The notes: a model not told the origin generated them from the letters alone. A DNA stretch of 64,000 nucleotides from Flavobacterium lindanitolerans (GCF_002846575.1 NZ_PJND01000007.1:1674001-1738000); one strand, 5' to 3'; numbered from the stretch's first letter, positions 44,068 to 52,494 are shown. Translations and numbers: made by a program.

Positions 44068-45126
44068 TTATGATTTCTGTTCTTTGTTAAAATAAACCAG
44101 ATAGTAGTACATCTGCTTTTCTTCATCCCATCCTTTTTCTACAAACTTTTCAGCACTTTCAGGATTAATGAAATCCAATTTGATTTGGATGTTTGTATCC
44201 AGATTGATGACATTCTTGATTTTTTTTCTTGCATCCGAAACTGCCGCATTCGCAATAGGGAAGGTAGTCACGTCTTCAATGCTGTATTTTTCTCCTTTGT
44301 CGACCTTGTAGTTTTTGAATTCCGACATAAGGTCCGGATTGTCAATTACCTCATTCAGGAAGTTTTGTTCTACGAAATCGTCGTTTTTCGCGAAATAGTT
44401 CACGGAGCGGTTCATGAACATTACTTCTTCTTTTTTGTCTTCAGCCGGTAATACTACATCTTTGGCAAAGTCCTGACAGAATTTTAAATATTTTTTAGTG
44501 ATGAAGTTTTCATCCTGGAAAGCGTCAACAGAAAGGAAATGCTCTAACCAGTAGCGCGCATCATATCGGTTGCTGTCTACCGTCAGGATTTTATATCCTT
44601 CTTCTTTTTTGTGGTTAAAAATAAGGCATCCTTTGTCCAGCTTATTCAGGTTGATACCGTGTTGCAATATCATTTCCAGATTGCTCCCGTTCTCTTCAAA
44701 TTGCAGGAAGTCAGACTGCAATTCGCTTTTGAAAACGCCTACTGCATCTACCTGATTGTTGTCAATGCTCAGGTTGGTAAGGTAAGCAACATAAACCTCT
44801 CCGTTTTTGATGTGCGGATGGTTCGATTGCTCAAAAAGATGTTTTGTTATTTTTTTTGAAACTTCATGCACACTACCCGGATTGGCAAAAATCTCGTTGG
44901 CAAAGTTGTACATTTCGTTATATTCCAAATCTACATCGTGTGCAAACTGGAAATAGTTCTCTTCTTTTTCCCTAAATGATTTGAAGAAAAACTCTTTTAG
45001 CAAAGGCATGATCTCGTCGTTCAGCCCATAAGGCGATTCAGACAAAAAGAAGGCTTCGTTACGGCTTTTGTTTCCAACTCTGTGAACAGAAAGGGTTTCG
45101 ATGTGGGTGTTAAATAAGTTGATCAT
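44068..45126 (-). CDS. Nucleoid-associated protein (NdpA/YejK-like)
   Basis: The 352-residue protein has the layout of the 37-kDa nucleoid-associated family. The N-terminal segment is MINLFNTHIETLSVHRVGNK. The central part holds YVAYLTNLSIDNNQVDAVGV and FKSELQSDFLQF, and later GYKILTVDSNRYDARYWLEH. Family members bind DNA or associate with the nucleoid; the precise role is unclear. The start is 5 bases from an octamer repeat array at 45131-45178. A terminator follows the gene. Confidence 0.85.
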   Translation of the reverse strand: MINLFNTHIETLSVHRVGNKSRNEAFFLSESPYGLNDEIMPLLKEFFFKSFREKEENYFQFAHDVDLEYNEMYNFANEIFANPGSVHEVSKKITKHLFEQSNHPHIKNGEVYVAYLTNLSIDNNQVDAVGVFKSELQSDFLQFEENGSNLEMILQHGINLNKLDKGCLIFNHKKEEGYKILTVDSNRYDARYWLEHFLSVDAFQDENFITKKYLKFCQDFAKDVVLPAEDKKEEVMFMNRSVNYFAKNDDFVEQNFLNEVIDNPDLMSEFKNYKVDKGEKYSIEDVTTFPIANAAVSDARKKIKNVINLDTNIQIKLDFINPESAEKFVEKGWDEEKQMYYYLVYFNKEQKS

Positions 45127-45130
45127 TTTT

Positions 45131-45178
45131 TTAAGTTGCTAAGGTAAAAAGGTACTAAGTCGCTAAGTTGCTGAGGTT
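45131..45178. repeat. Octamer repeat array, left arm of an inverted pair
   Basis: 8-base units such as GTACTAAG and TCGCTAAG, ending CTGAGG. The opposite-strand relative is at 45617-45653, and the four-helix-bundle gene lies between. Confidence 0.75.
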
Positions 45179-45536
45179 ATTGACGTTCTTTTATTTTATT
45201 TATAAAAGCGATGAGCATTCTCTCAACTTCCCTGCTGTCTTCGTACTGTTTGTTAAATTGTTCCGTTGTAAAATAGCTGATATTCTTGGCTATTTCTAAT
45301 TGTGTTTGTAGTTCAAAAAGAGAACTGATTGAAATGTTTAGAAAACGGAGATAGTCTTTATTACTATCTCTGCCAAATCCCTCCGCTATGTTGCTTGGAA
45401 TTGAAATGGCACATTTTCTGATTTGCGATGTGAGACCAAATGCTTCTTCTTTTGGAAATGATTTAGTAGCATTATAAATTTCGGTTACTAAAGCCATTGA
45501 TTTTTGCCAGATGAGTAAGTTTCTAAAAGTGTTCAT
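45177..45536 (-). CDS. Four-helix-bundle protein (23S rRNA intervening-sequence type)
   Basis: The 119-residue protein begins MNTFRNLLIWQKSMALVTEI and has the hallmark ISIPSNIAEGFGRDSNKDYL, followed by SLFELQTQLEIAK. These define the S23/IVP-type four-helix-bundle family first known from 23S rRNA insertions. Family members also occur as free genes, and one relative (Avd) is an accessory of diversity-generating retroelements; no reverse transcriptase or template repeat is seen here. The gene is framed by two inverted octamer arrays, as if carried as a unit. The stop is at 45177, just touching the left array. Confidence 0.9.
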   Translation of the reverse strand: MNTFRNLLIWQKSMALVTEIYNATKSFPKEEAFGLTSQIRKCAISIPSNIAEGFGRDSNKDYLRFLNISISSLFELQTQLEIAKNISYFTTEQFNKQYEDSREVERMLIAFINKIKERQ

Positions 45537-45616
45537 GGCGCATATATTTTAAGATTTCCTCAAATATAATTCAATCCGCAAACAAAACCTTAAAACCTTA
45601 TCTACTCCAAAAAAAA

Positions 45617-45653
45617 CTTAGAACCTTAGCGACTTAGTGCCTTAGCACCTCAG
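45617..45653. repeat. Octamer repeat array, right arm of an inverted pair
   Basis: On the minus strand, units such as GTGCTAAG and TCGCTAAG follow in 8-base steps. The preceding 45584-45600 has weaker copies. The array starts 2 bases past the stop of the pRiA4b ORF-3-like gene. Confidence 0.75.
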
Positions 45654-45654
45654 A

Positions 45655-46191
45655 TCAATTCCAATTCTCCTCAAATCCGTAATCCTCAAAATTATCTCCT
45701 CCATCAAACATATCCAGGTCGTCTTCGTCAAACTCGTCCTCGTCATAGTCAAATTCATTTACAGCTGAGTCGCTAAAATCTTTGTCCGGAGCTTCAAGAG
45801 GCACTATTCCGTGTGAGAATAATACATCCGGATACACCTGTCCCGGAACATGCTCTTCAATTGCAGCCAGCTCTACAAAGAAAGTCCACATGTTGATAAA
45901 GTCATAAACATAGATGATTTTTGTTCTTTCTTCGTCTAAAACTTCAGAAAGCTCAAAATCAGACATTACTTTTTGTTCGCCCGGTACATCTCCTGTATCA
46001 AACATCGGAATTTCTTCATCCTGATTCCATTGGTCGTCACTGGTATAAAATGATGCTACTTCCATGCCGTCAAAGCCAAAGGCATTGACAATAGCATTGT
46101 GCAGGTCTTCTAAAGTGTCATTGTCCTGAATGGCAATATCTCTGAAAACATCTTCTTCCGCATCGAGTATTACCCTAAATTTATAAACCAT
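45655..46191 (-). CDS. pRiA4b ORF-3-like (IS1096 passenger TnpR-like) protein
   Basis: The 178-residue protein starts MVYKFRVILDAEEDVFRDIA and has DTLEDLHNAIVNAFGFDGME and ASFYTSDDQW, the pattern of plasmid pRiA4b ORF-3-like domains. The last 45 residues are extremely acidic (Asp/Glu-rich, with FDYDEDEFDEDDLDMF). Despite family labels linked to a transposon, no transposase is near. The protein is widespread and chromosomal in Flavobacteriaceae. The function is unknown. The stop adjoins the right octamer array. Confidence 0.85.
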   Translation of the reverse strand: MVYKFRVILDAEEDVFRDIAIQDNDTLEDLHNAIVNAFGFDGMEVASFYTSDDQWNQDEEIPMFDTGDVPGEQKVMSDFELSEVLDEERTKIIYVYDFINMWTFFVELAAIEEHVPGQVYPDVLFSHGIVPLEAPDKDFSDSAVNEFDYDEDEFDEDDLDMFDGGDNFEDYGFEENWN

Positions 46192-46215
46192 AATCTAAAT
46201 GTATTTTTGAAACGC

Positions 46216-46223
46216 CAAAGGTA
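46216..46223 (-). promoter_or_regulatory. Possible -7 box for the pRiA4b ORF-3-like gene
   Basis: Read leftward this is TACCTTTG (TAnnTTTG), 24 bases before the ATG. No -33 TTG is seen. Confidence 0.45.
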
Positions 46224-46297
46224 AAATTTAAATTCCGATTTTTAGATTTTGCTTTCTTGGAATTTTTGATATACGCCCTTAAATCAGCAACTGTTTT

Positions 46298-46687
46298 TTA
46301 AGCTTCATAAAATTCAATAGGCAGATTATCAGGGTCTGCAATAAATGTAAAACGCTTGTTGGTGAATTCGTCAGTTCGCAGTGGTTCAGGGTTGAGGTTG
46401 TTTTCAACCAAATAATGCCTTGTTTTTTGGATGTCGTCTACTTCAAAAGCCAAATGCCGTAATCCGCAGGCTTCCGGACGCGAAACACGGCCAGGCGGGT
46501 TGGGAAATGAAAAAAGTTCTATTGAATAATTACCATTCAGTGCCAAATCCAGCTTGTAGGAATCCCTTTCGCTGCGATAGGCTTCGGCTATGATTTCAAA
46601 ACCCAGGATTTTGGTATAAAAATGTTTTGATACTTCATAATCAGAACAGATTATAGCAATGTGGTGTACTTTGTTGATTTTTAGCAT
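46298..46687 (-). CDS. VOC protein, YaeR/GloA2-like
   Basis: The ATG at 46687 gives MLKINKVHHIAIICSDYEVS, the typical YaeR-type start; a longer frame to 46723 overlaps the upstream VOC gene. His in VHHIAI, Glu in IELFSFPNPP, His in LRHLAFEVDD and Glu in PIEFYE are the four metal-site positions of the VOC fold, all present. FPNPPGRVSRPEACGLRHLA is family-typical. The start is 5 bases beyond the stop of the other VOC gene, so the two form an operon. The substrate is unknown. Confidence 0.88.
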   Translation of the reverse strand: MLKINKVHHIAIICSDYEVSKHFYTKILGFEIIAEAYRSERDSYKLDLALNGNYSIELFSFPNPPGRVSRPEACGLRHLAFEVDDIQKTRHYLVENNLNPEPLRTDEFTNKRFTFIADPDNLPIEFYEA

Positions 46688-46692
46688 ATAGA

Positions 46693-47070
46693 TTATTCTC
46701 TTAAAGGTTCTGTAATCCACCATTGGTTTCCAAACGGGTCTTCAAATCCGGCAGTATAACCGTATTCTTCCTGTCCCGGATTTTTAAGAATTTTGGAACC
46801 TTTCTGTATGGCGAGATTAAAAACGTCGTCAATTTTTTCAATGAATAAAAACATACCGCATGTTTTCTGATGCCAGGTGTCATTGGCCTGGGCAAACATT
46901 ACAACGGCATCCTGAATCCTGATTTCGCCATGCATAACGGAATTGTTTTTTCCGGGAACAATAAGCTGTTCTTTGGCTCCCAATACGGTTTTGGAAAATT
47001 CTAAAAAGTCATTGGCCTTATTCAGTATCAGATAAGGCATTACGGGAAGATATTGCTGCGGAATTTTCAT
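46693..47070 (-). CDS. VOC protein, PhnB-like
   Basis: The ATG at 47070 gives MKIPQQYLPVMPYLILNKAN; the frame extends upstream without a family-like start. SKTVLGAKEQLIVPGKNNSV, the segment VMHGEIRIQDAVVMFAQA and the end EDPFGNQWWITEP are typical of the PhnB/DUF1338-like VOC group with the metal residues His, Glu and Trp-flanked end. It is the first gene of a two-gene VOC unit. No resistance function can be inferred. Confidence 0.83.
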   Translation of the reverse strand: MKIPQQYLPVMPYLILNKANDFLEFSKTVLGAKEQLIVPGKNNSVMHGEIRIQDAVVMFAQANDTWHQKTCGMFLFIEKIDDVFNLAIQKGSKILKNPGQEEYGYTAGFEDPFGNQWWITEPLRE

Positions 47071-47236
47071 AAGTGATACGGTATTAATTCTAATTAAAAG
47101 TATAAAAACAAAATTACATGAGGAAGGTTTTTGTGATAGCATTGCAATTCATCCATGAAAAATTACAATTCGGTAATCTTTATTATGAAAGAAAGTTTTC
47201 CAAATGCAACTTTGCTCCATCAAAAACACCTAATCA

Positions 47237-49390
47237 ATGAAAAATATTTTTACACTACTGTTTCTTATTTTATCTGCCGCAACTTTTGCGCAGCAAACTA
47301 TTTCAGGAAAAGTCACTGATGAAAAGGGGCGTCCTGTTACGGGAGCCAATGTTTTTATTGAAGGAACCTATGACGGGGATTCTTCAGATGAACAGGGGAA
47401 TTTCAGTTTTCAGACTACTGTAACCGGAAAGCAAAATCTTGTGGTTACCTTTTTAACTTTTGAAACCTATAATCAGGAAATAGTAGTTGAAGATTTTAAA
47501 AACAGAACTGTCAAATTAAAAGAATCGGTTAATACGCTTGATGCCGTTGTGATTACTGCCGGAACATTTGAGTCGGGCGATAAAGCAAGAACTTCAGTTT
47601 TAAAACCTTTGGACATTGTTACGACGGCAGGTGCTGCTGGTGATATTGTTGGAGCATTGCTTACTTTGCCGGGAGCGCAGACTGTTGGAGAAGACGGCCG
47701 TCTTTTTGTAAGAGGAGGCGAGGCCGATGAGACGCAGACGTATGTTGACGGGCTTCGCGTTTCACAACCTTATGGCGCAACAACAAACAACCTGCCTACA
47801 CGAGGGCGATTTTCTCCTTTTCTTTTTAGCGGTATTGCCTTTTCAACGGGAGGTTACAGTGCAGAATATGGAGAAGCATTGTCAAGTGTTTTGTTGTTGA
47901 ATACAATCGAAGACCCAGACCAGGAAAAGACAGAAATTTCATTGATGACTGTTGGTTTAGGATTGGGAAATACGCAAAAATGGGAAAAGAGTTCTTTAAG
48001 CGTAAATGCTTCCTATGCTAATCTGGCACCTTATCAGGCAGCGGTTCCACAAGCTGTAGATTGGAACAGGGCCTATCAGTCCATTTCAGGAGAGTTGGTT
48101 TACCGCTATCATTTTAATAATGGAACCCTGAAGACCTACATGGCTTTTGATGCGGCAGATTTTGACCTGAACCAGGAAGATATTAACCGTCCTGAAAAAA
48201 TCAGGGTAGATGTACGAAATAATAATTTCTATATGAATTCTTCTTATAAAGGATATTTTGGAAGCAACTATCAACTGACTACAGGAATTAGCTATGGCTA
48301 TTCGCAGAATAAGATAGGAATAGCTTTGGATGATGTGAAAAATGCCGAACATGCTACGCATATGAAGATAAAAATTGGTAAAAATATTACCGAAAGAATA
48401 AAATTGACCGCTGGGGCTGATTATTTCACGACTAAATTTGATGAAGATTATGCCCAAAATGCAGGAAGCACCTTTTCTTCAGGATATGACAATAATATTG
48501 CAGCGGCCTATGCAGAAACGAATGTTTTTTTCTCAAAAAGATTTGCAGCTAAAGCCGGTTTCCGTTTTTCGTATACCGATTTATTACAGGAGTCTAACCT
48601 TTCACCAAGATTTTCTTTGGGTTACAAGGTAAGTGATAACGGACAGCTGTCTTTTGCTTATGGAGATTTTGTACAATCACCAAGACAGGAATACCTGAAA
48701 TATTCCAACCAATTCGAAAGTGAGAAAACGGCACACTATATATTGAATTATGAATACAGCAAGACCGGGAGAATATTCCGCGCCGAAGCTTATTTTAAGC
48801 AATACCGAGATCTGGTAAAATATGATACTCAAACAGTTCAGTTTGACTCTCAATTTAATAATAACGGAAAAGGTTTTGCAAAAGGAATCGACCTGTATTG
48901 GAGAGATAATACAACATTTAAGAATCTGGAGTACTGGTTTTCTTATTCTTATATCGATACGGAAAGAGATTTTAAAAATTATCCAAAAGAAGTGACTCCA
49001 AGTTTCGTGGCAGACCATTCGTTTTCTGTAGTTACAAAATATTGGATAAACAGCCTGAGGTCTCAAATTGGATTAACTCATAGCTTTAATTCAGGAAGAC
49101 CTTATAATAATCCTAACGAAACCAGTTTTATGAACGGAAAAACAAAGTCTTATAACAACCTGAGTCTGAGTTGGGCTTATTTGGTTTCACAACAAAAAAT
49201 ACTTTATTTCTCAGTTTCAAACGTTTTGGGAACAGATAATGTCTTCGGATACCAGTATGCAAACAATCCTGATGCCAGCGGCCAATTCCAACGCAGATCT
49301 ATAGGACAACCGGCAGACCGCTTCATATTTGTTGGCTTTTTCTGGACGATAAGTGACAATAAGAAAGATAATCAGTTGAAGAATTTATAG
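47237..49390 (+). CDS. TonB-dependent outer-membrane receptor
   Basis: The 717-residue protein has a signal peptide (MKNIFTLLFLILSAATFAQ). A carboxypeptidase-like N-terminal domain follows (about 20-95: ISGKVTDEKGRPVTGANVF), then a TonB plug with LRVSQPYGATTNNLPTRGRF and GGYSAEYGEALSSVL. The rest is a 22-strand-type barrel. The receptor imports bulky nutrients such as siderophores, vitamin B12 or oligosaccharides using TonB. It lacks a SusD partner next to it, so it is less likely to be a glycan uptake system. A set of octamer repeats starts directly after the stop. Confidence 0.9.
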   Translation: MKNIFTLLFLILSAATFAQQTISGKVTDEKGRPVTGANVFIEGTYDGDSSDEQGNFSFQTTVTGKQNLVVTFLTFETYNQEIVVEDFKNRTVKLKESVNTLDAVVITAGTFESGDKARTSVLKPLDIVTTAGAAGDIVGALLTLPGAQTVGEDGRLFVRGGEADETQTYVDGLRVSQPYGATTNNLPTRGRFSPFLFSGIAFSTGGYSAEYGEALSSVLLLNTIEDPDQEKTEISLMTVGLGLGNTQKWEKSSLSVNASYANLAPYQAAVPQAVDWNRAYQSISGELVYRYHFNNGTLKTYMAFDAADFDLNQEDINRPEKIRVDVRNNNFYMNSSYKGYFGSNYQLTTGISYGYSQNKIGIALDDVKNAEHATHMKIKIGKNITERIKLTAGADYFTTKFDEDYAQNAGSTFSSGYDNNIAAAYAETNVFFSKRFAAKAGFRFSYTDLLQESNLSPRFSLGYKVSDNGQLSFAYGDFVQSPRQEYLKYSNQFESEKTAHYILNYEYSKTGRIFRAEAYFKQYRDLVKYDTQTVQFDSQFNNNGKGFAKGIDLYWRDNTTFKNLEYWFSYSYIDTERDFKNYPKEVTPSFVADHSFSVVTKYWINSLRSQIGLTHSFNSGRPYNNPNETSFMNGKTKSYNNLSLSWAYLVSQQKILYFSVSNVLGTDNVFGYQYANNPDASGQFQRRSIGQPADRFIFVGFFWTISDNKKDNQLKNL

Positions 49391-49657
49391 AGAGTTGCTA
49401 AGTGGCTAAGGTTCTAAGTTGCTGAGGTTTGTTTTGGGAATGTAGATGTGAGTACTTTTGAAAAAGAGTAGTTTAAAAGTTGCTAAGGTTCTAAGGCGCT
49501 AAGTGGCTGAGGATTGTTTTTGAGGGCTAGGTGTTAATACTTCGAAAAAAGGTTTGTTTAAAAGATGCTAAGGTCCTAAGGAAAAGAACCAAACATTTAC
49601 CTTCACATCTCAAAACCTTAGTACCTCAGTACTTTAGAACCTTAGCCACTTAAAAAA
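49391..49657. repeat. Cluster of four octamer repeat arrays without a gene
   Basis: Direct arrays at 49394-49427 and 49479-49512 and a short one at 49565-49580 face an inverted array at 49615-49652. Each has 2-5 units of 8 bases of the form NNNCTAAG or NNNCTGAG. No open frame is supported within; the rest of the gap to 49791 is AT-rich. Confidence 0.75.
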
Positions 49658-49791
49658 AACAATTCATCCCTAAAATTCAACAACTCAGTAAGTCTCTTTT
49701 TTAAAAGATAAAATTCCGAAGCAAATTTGTATCAGAATAATAAACGTTTCAATCATCAAAAAAATAATACCAACCTAAAAATTTTTCAATT

Positions 49792-50421
49792 ATGACAAAA
49801 TGTATCATTACTCTCGTTTTTTTTGTGACTTCTTTAGTAGGCGCACAAACACAATATGAACAAGGAATGCAGAAAGCTTTTGCGCTTTGGGGCGAAGGAA
49901 AAACTACAGAAGCATCGGCTATGTTTGAAAGGATAGCATCTGCAGAAAAAAACAACTGGCTTCCAAATTATTATGTGTCAATGGTCAATACGACAGCGGC
50001 TTTTCAGACAAAAGATAAAGATAAGGTAGCTGCGTTGTTAGGGAAAGCTCAGGAAGCATTGAATATAGAACTGGATAAAAATCCTGAAAATCCGGAATTG
50101 TTAGTACTACAGGCAATGATTAATACAGCCTGGATTGTGTCTGACCCAATGACAAACGGAATGAAACTTTCAGCCAAGACAGTAGAAATTTATAATAAAG
50201 CTTTGGCGATAGCTCCGGAAAACCCAAGAGCATTATTTTCAAAAGCAGAATTTGAAATTGGAGGAGCGCGTTATTTCGGGAATGACACCAAACCAATGTG
50301 CGCGGAGATTGACAAAGCAATAGAACTTTTTGCTAAATTTAAACCGGAAACTCCTTTTCACCCAAGCTGGGGATTAGACAGAGCCTTAGAAGCTCAGAAA
50401 GAGTGCAATAAAAAGAAATAA
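49792..50421 (+). CDS. Secreted TPR-like protein
   Basis: The 209-residue protein has a short signal peptide (MTKCIITLVFFVTSLVGAQ). TPR-like pairs of helices follow: QGMQKAFALWGEGKTTEASA, the stretch KVAALLGKAQEALNIELDKN, and AVEIYNKALAIAPENPRALF-like sequence near residues 125-145. The C-terminal part (PFHPSWGLDRALEAQKECNK) is compact. It lies 21 bases before the LytS-type kinase gene, so it may be co-transcribed with the regulator pair. Confidence 0.82.
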   Translation: MTKCIITLVFFVTSLVGAQTQYEQGMQKAFALWGEGKTTEASAMFERIASAEKNNWLPNYYVSMVNTTAAFQTKDKDKVAALLGKAQEALNIELDKNPENPELLVLQAMINTAWIVSDPMTNGMKLSAKTVEIYNKALAIAPENPRALFSKAEFEIGGARYFGNDTKPMCAEIDKAIELFAKFKPETPFHPSWGLDRALEAQKECNKKK

Positions 50422-50442
50422 TAATTACCAATCACTTCTTCC

Positions 50443-51798
50443 ATGCAAAAAGCTATCAAATATTTTTTTAAGACTATCGTAACAGGTTTTGTTGTTAGTT
50501 GTGCCATCATAGCAATAATGTTTGTGCTTGAAGCCATGTTTGGAAGAAGTTTTAAGATAGATGCTTCTTTGTTTAAGGAAATGGGGTATTACTTTCTATA
50601 TGGTATTGTACTAACCGCTATCAATTCTACCTATTTTGATTTTATGAACAATAGAATAGAGTGGAAGAAATACAAAAGATACAGATTTACCCTTAGTATT
50701 CTTGGAAGTGTTGTTCTTACTGTTATTGGAATTTTTATCATAAGATTGTTCATTGCATTGGTTCTGGAGCAAAGGAGTTATTCAGAATTTATTGCCAATG
50801 AAAACCATAGGTTCTATGTTGTCTGTCTGATGATAACCATGGTCGTGACTCTGGCTTTCCATTTGATTTATTTCTACAAGAAATCTCAGGAAAATAAAGT
50901 TAAGGAACAGAAGATTATTGCCGGAACAGCCTCTGCAAAGTTTGAGACATTAAAGAACCAGATTGACCCGCATTTCCTGTTCAACAGCCTGAACGTATTG
51001 ACATCGCTGATTGAAGAAAACCAGGACAATGCACAAAAGTTCACAACGTCGCTGTCTAAAATCTACCGTTATGTTTTGGAGCAAAAAGATAAGGAGTTGG
51101 TAAGCGTGGAAGAAGAGCTTTCGTTTGCCAAAACCTACATGAATCTCCTGAAAATGCGATTTGAAAACAGCGTGTTTTATGAACTGCCGGAATCGGTTAA
51201 AAATCCGGATGCAAAAGTAGTTCCGCTGTCGTTACAGCTTCTACTGGAAAATACGGTAAAACACAACATTGCCAGTGAAACAAAGCCTTTGCATATCAGG
51301 ATTTATGAAAAAGGTGATTATCTGATTATTGAAAATGATTATCAGAAAAAAGAAGTCCTGCAAGACAGAAAAGGAGTAGGACTGCAGAATATCGTTGACC
51401 GGTATTCAATTATAACCAACAGGAAAGTAAGAATTGAGCAGACAGAAAAACATTTCAGAGTGGAACTGCCAATGCTCACCAAACAAATAGCAATTATGGA
51501 AACAGATTATAATACACAAGAAAGCACTTATCGTAAAGCGCAAAAAAAGGTAGAAGATATTAAAGGGTTTTATGGCAACCTGACCTCTTATATCGTAGTA
51601 AATATTGGATTGGCAGCGTTGAATTTGATAACATCACCCAGCCACCTATGGTTTCTTTATCCTGCAATTGGATGGGGAATAGGAGTAGCAGTACACGGAA
51701 TGACCGTTTTTAACTATATGCCGTTTTTAGGCAGTGATTGGGAAGAGAAGAAAATCAGAGAACTGATGGAAAAAGACAAGCAAGACAAATGGCAGTAA
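50443..51798 (+). CDS. LytS-type histidine kinase fused to a 2TM domain
   Basis: The 451-residue protein has four N-terminal membrane helices (about 10-30, 50-66, 82-108 and 124-144). A PF06580-type kinase core follows with His177 in NQIDPHFLFNSLNVL, the segment LLLENTVKHN and ATPase motif GVGLQNIVDRY. After about residue 350 comes an extra 2TM domain with a paired helix and a charged tail, SDWEEKKIRELMEKDKQDK. The kinase signals to the LytTR regulator encoded at the operon end. The same 2TM domain is repeated as two free proteins downstream. Confidence 0.93.
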   Translation: MQKAIKYFFKTIVTGFVVSCAIIAIMFVLEAMFGRSFKIDASLFKEMGYYFLYGIVLTAINSTYFDFMNNRIEWKKYKRYRFTLSILGSVVLTVIGIFIIRLFIALVLEQRSYSEFIANENHRFYVVCLMITMVVTLAFHLIYFYKKSQENKVKEQKIIAGTASAKFETLKNQIDPHFLFNSLNVLTSLIEENQDNAQKFTTSLSKIYRYVLEQKDKELVSVEEELSFAKTYMNLLKMRFENSVFYELPESVKNPDAKVVPLSLQLLLENTVKHNIASETKPLHIRIYEKGDYLIIENDYQKKEVLQDRKGVGLQNIVDRYSIITNRKVRIEQTEKHFRVELPMLTKQIAIMETDYNTQESTYRKAQKKVEDIKGFYGNLTSYIVVNIGLAALNLITSPSHLWFLYPAIGWGIGVAVHGMTVFNYMPFLGSDWEEKKIRELMEKDKQDKWQ

Positions 51799-51815
51799 TA
51801 ATAACCCAAATGGTC

Positions 51816-52133
51816 ATGGAAAATTTTAATTCTGAAAAAATGGCTTATGAAAGAGCCAAAAAAAGAGCAAAAGAAATCAGGGGATTTTATTACAACCTCA
51901 CGATGTATTGCATCATCATTCCTATATTGATTATCATCAATCTGGTTTTTACTCCTGAATTTCAATGGTTCTGGTTTTCAATGTTGGGCTGGGGTACAGG
52001 GCTTTTATGCCACGGAATGGCCGCATTCGGATACAATCCTTTTTTGGGAAAAAATTGGGAAGAGAAAAAAATAAAAGAGATTATTGAAAAGGAAAAAAGA
52101 AAACAGGACTATTACCAACAAAATATCAAATAA
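51816..52133 (+). CDS. 2TM-domain membrane protein, small, copy 1
   Basis: The ATG at 51816 gives MENFNSEKMAYERAKKRAKE; upstream in-frame starts overlap the kinase gene. The 105-residue protein is a single 2TM domain, with helices about 27-50 and 55-77 and a charged end KNWEEKKIKEIIEKEKRK. It is a free version of the C-terminal domain of the kinase encoded 17 bases upstream. It may mediate contacts with that kinase. Inference only. Confidence 0.85.
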   Translation: MENFNSEKMAYERAKKRAKEIRGFYYNLTMYCIIIPILIIINLVFTPEFQWFWFSMLGWGTGLLCHGMAAFGYNPFLGKNWEEKKIKEIIEKEKRKQDYYQQNIK

Positions 52134-52137
52134 GAAA

Positions 52138-52455
52138 ATGGAAAATCTAACTGAACAAGAACAACGAAGATTGGAACGCGCGCAGAAACGTGTTAAATCA
52201 ATCTTAGGATTTTATAAGCATTTGATTGCTTATGTGTTGGTGAATTTATTTCTTATTTCGCGACACTATTTTGACCTCAAACCAGGAGAGGAGTTTTTTA
52301 AGTTTTCTACTTTTTCAGTAGCTTTCTTTTGGGGATTTGGGTTGGCTGTTCATGCTGCTTCTGTTTTTGGAAAGAACATCTTTTTAGGAGGAGATTGGGA
52401 AGAAAAGAAAATCAACGAAATCATGGAAAGAGAAAAAAACTCAAAATGGGAATAG
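52138..52455 (+). CDS. 2TM-domain membrane protein, small, copy 2
   Basis: The ATG at 52138 lies 4 bases after the previous stop and gives MENLTEQEQRRLERAQKRVK. The 105-residue protein has the same plan: a basic leader, helices at about 28-46 and 60-78, then GGDWEEKKINEIMEREKNS. It is a second stand-alone paralogue of the kinase C-terminal domain. It is part of the same operon with the LytTR regulator 39 bases downstream. Confidence 0.87.
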   Translation: MENLTEQEQRRLERAQKRVKSILGFYKHLIAYVLVNLFLISRHYFDLKPGEEFFKFSTFSVAFFWGFGLAVHAASVFGKNIFLGGDWEEKKINEIMEREKNSKWE

Positions 52456-52494
52456 CCCTTAATTAAAAACTTAAAATTAACCGCAATCAAGAAT

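Noticed and set aside
45177..45536. A diversity-generating retroelement
   Set aside because: The Avd-like four-helix protein is present, but no reverse transcriptase, template repeat or variable gene is found nearby.
45655..46191. An insertion sequence, because of the IS1096 passenger-type protein
   Set aside because: No transposase or terminal repeat; the family is also a common chromosomal gene.
47207..47214. A promoter box (CAACTTTG) for the TonB receptor
   Set aside because: It does not match TAnnTTTG at the first position and has no TTG upstream; too weak to list.
49391..49657. A CRISPR array
   Set aside because: Unit length is 8 bases without spacers of regular size, and no cas gene is present.
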